The notes beneath the pieces are model-generated. The model searched no databases. It saw only the letters and a list, made by a program, of their open reading frames with translations, and was not told the origin of the DNA. A stretch of DNA of 51,607 nt from Candidatus Amulumruptor caecigallinarius. Lineage in GTDB: Bacteria; Bacteroidota; Bacteroidia; Bacteroidales; Muribaculaceae. The DNA is taken from the NCBI GenBank assembly GCA_023665605.1, contig JAMPDP010000001.1, positions 1,407,079-1,458,685 on the forward strand. The letters run 5' to 3'. The position numbers and the translations under genes are program-made. Below are positions 51,583-51,607 of the stretch, in pieces. The number at the start of each line of letters is the position of its first letter. Position 1 is the first letter of the stretch.

Positions 51583-51607
51583 AGATAAATTTCTCGTTAC
51601 GAGGAAG

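Overview
The window looks like chromosomal DNA of a gut-type Bacteroidales, most likely Muribaculaceae. This is inferred from gene content, the thrS-infC-rpmI order, a Bacteroidetes-style GlmU-like protein, the near absence of purine-rich Shine-Dalgarno sites, and many TAnnTTTG boxes (the -7 element of the Bacteroidetes sigma factor) upstream of genes. No plasmid, prophage or intact insertion sequence is visible.

Layout. 1-2.8 kb: the translation cluster thrS-infC-rpmI on the minus strand. 3.0-6.4 kb: a three-gene minus-strand envelope glycosylation operon (GtrA-like flippase, FAD oxidoreductase, polytopic glycosyltransferase-like protein). Its first gene has a 10-base homopolymer just inside its only plausible ATG start, which in this sequence leaves that ATG out of frame. 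6.5-13.1 kb: clpB, a GlmU-like nucleotidyltransferase, nhaA and a family 2 glycosyltransferase, all minus. 13.3-14.6 kb: an orphan polytopic membrane protein.

14.7-37.6 kb: an uninterrupted plus-strand cluster of 20 genes that is clearly an aryl polyene (flexirubin-like) lipid pathway. The proposed flow is as follows. An aromatic amino acid ammonia-lyase makes a cinnamate/coumarate-type starter and an adenylating ligase activates it. Two acyl carrier proteins carry the chain. Three ketosynthases with complete Cys-His-His triads and two ketosynthase-like proteins lacking the cysteine elongate it. A FabG-type reductase and two hotdog dehydratases process each cycle without an enoyl reductase, which leaves a conjugated polyene. 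An O-methyltransferase probably decorates the aryl head. An LpxL-like acyltransferase, a glycosyltransferase-acyltransferase fusion, two carotenoid-desaturase-like flavoproteins, a thioesterase and a secreted hydrolase finish the lipid. An SMR-like membrane protein, a LolA-like carrier, a LolB-like protein and an MMPL exporter move it to the outer membrane. No dialkylresorcinol genes (darA/darB) are seen. The fusion protein and the exporter appear to share a homologous C-terminal domain.

37.6-38.9 kb: a gene-free island of nested palindromes and tandem repeats, many of them hairpins with a GCA triloop followed by GATTTAC. A copy of one of these repeats lies in frame inside the third ketosynthase gene at 24.55 kb. 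38.9-39.5 kb: tRNA-Gly(CCC) on plus and tRNA-Arg(CCG) on minus. 39.7-43.3 kb: an MFS transporter and two acyltransferase-3 paralogs with overlapping ends. 43.3-51.4 kb: housekeeping and stress genes (ogt-like, mazG, topB, a small membrane protein, hcp with a perfect palindrome upstream, htpG, and a Dabb-domain protein).
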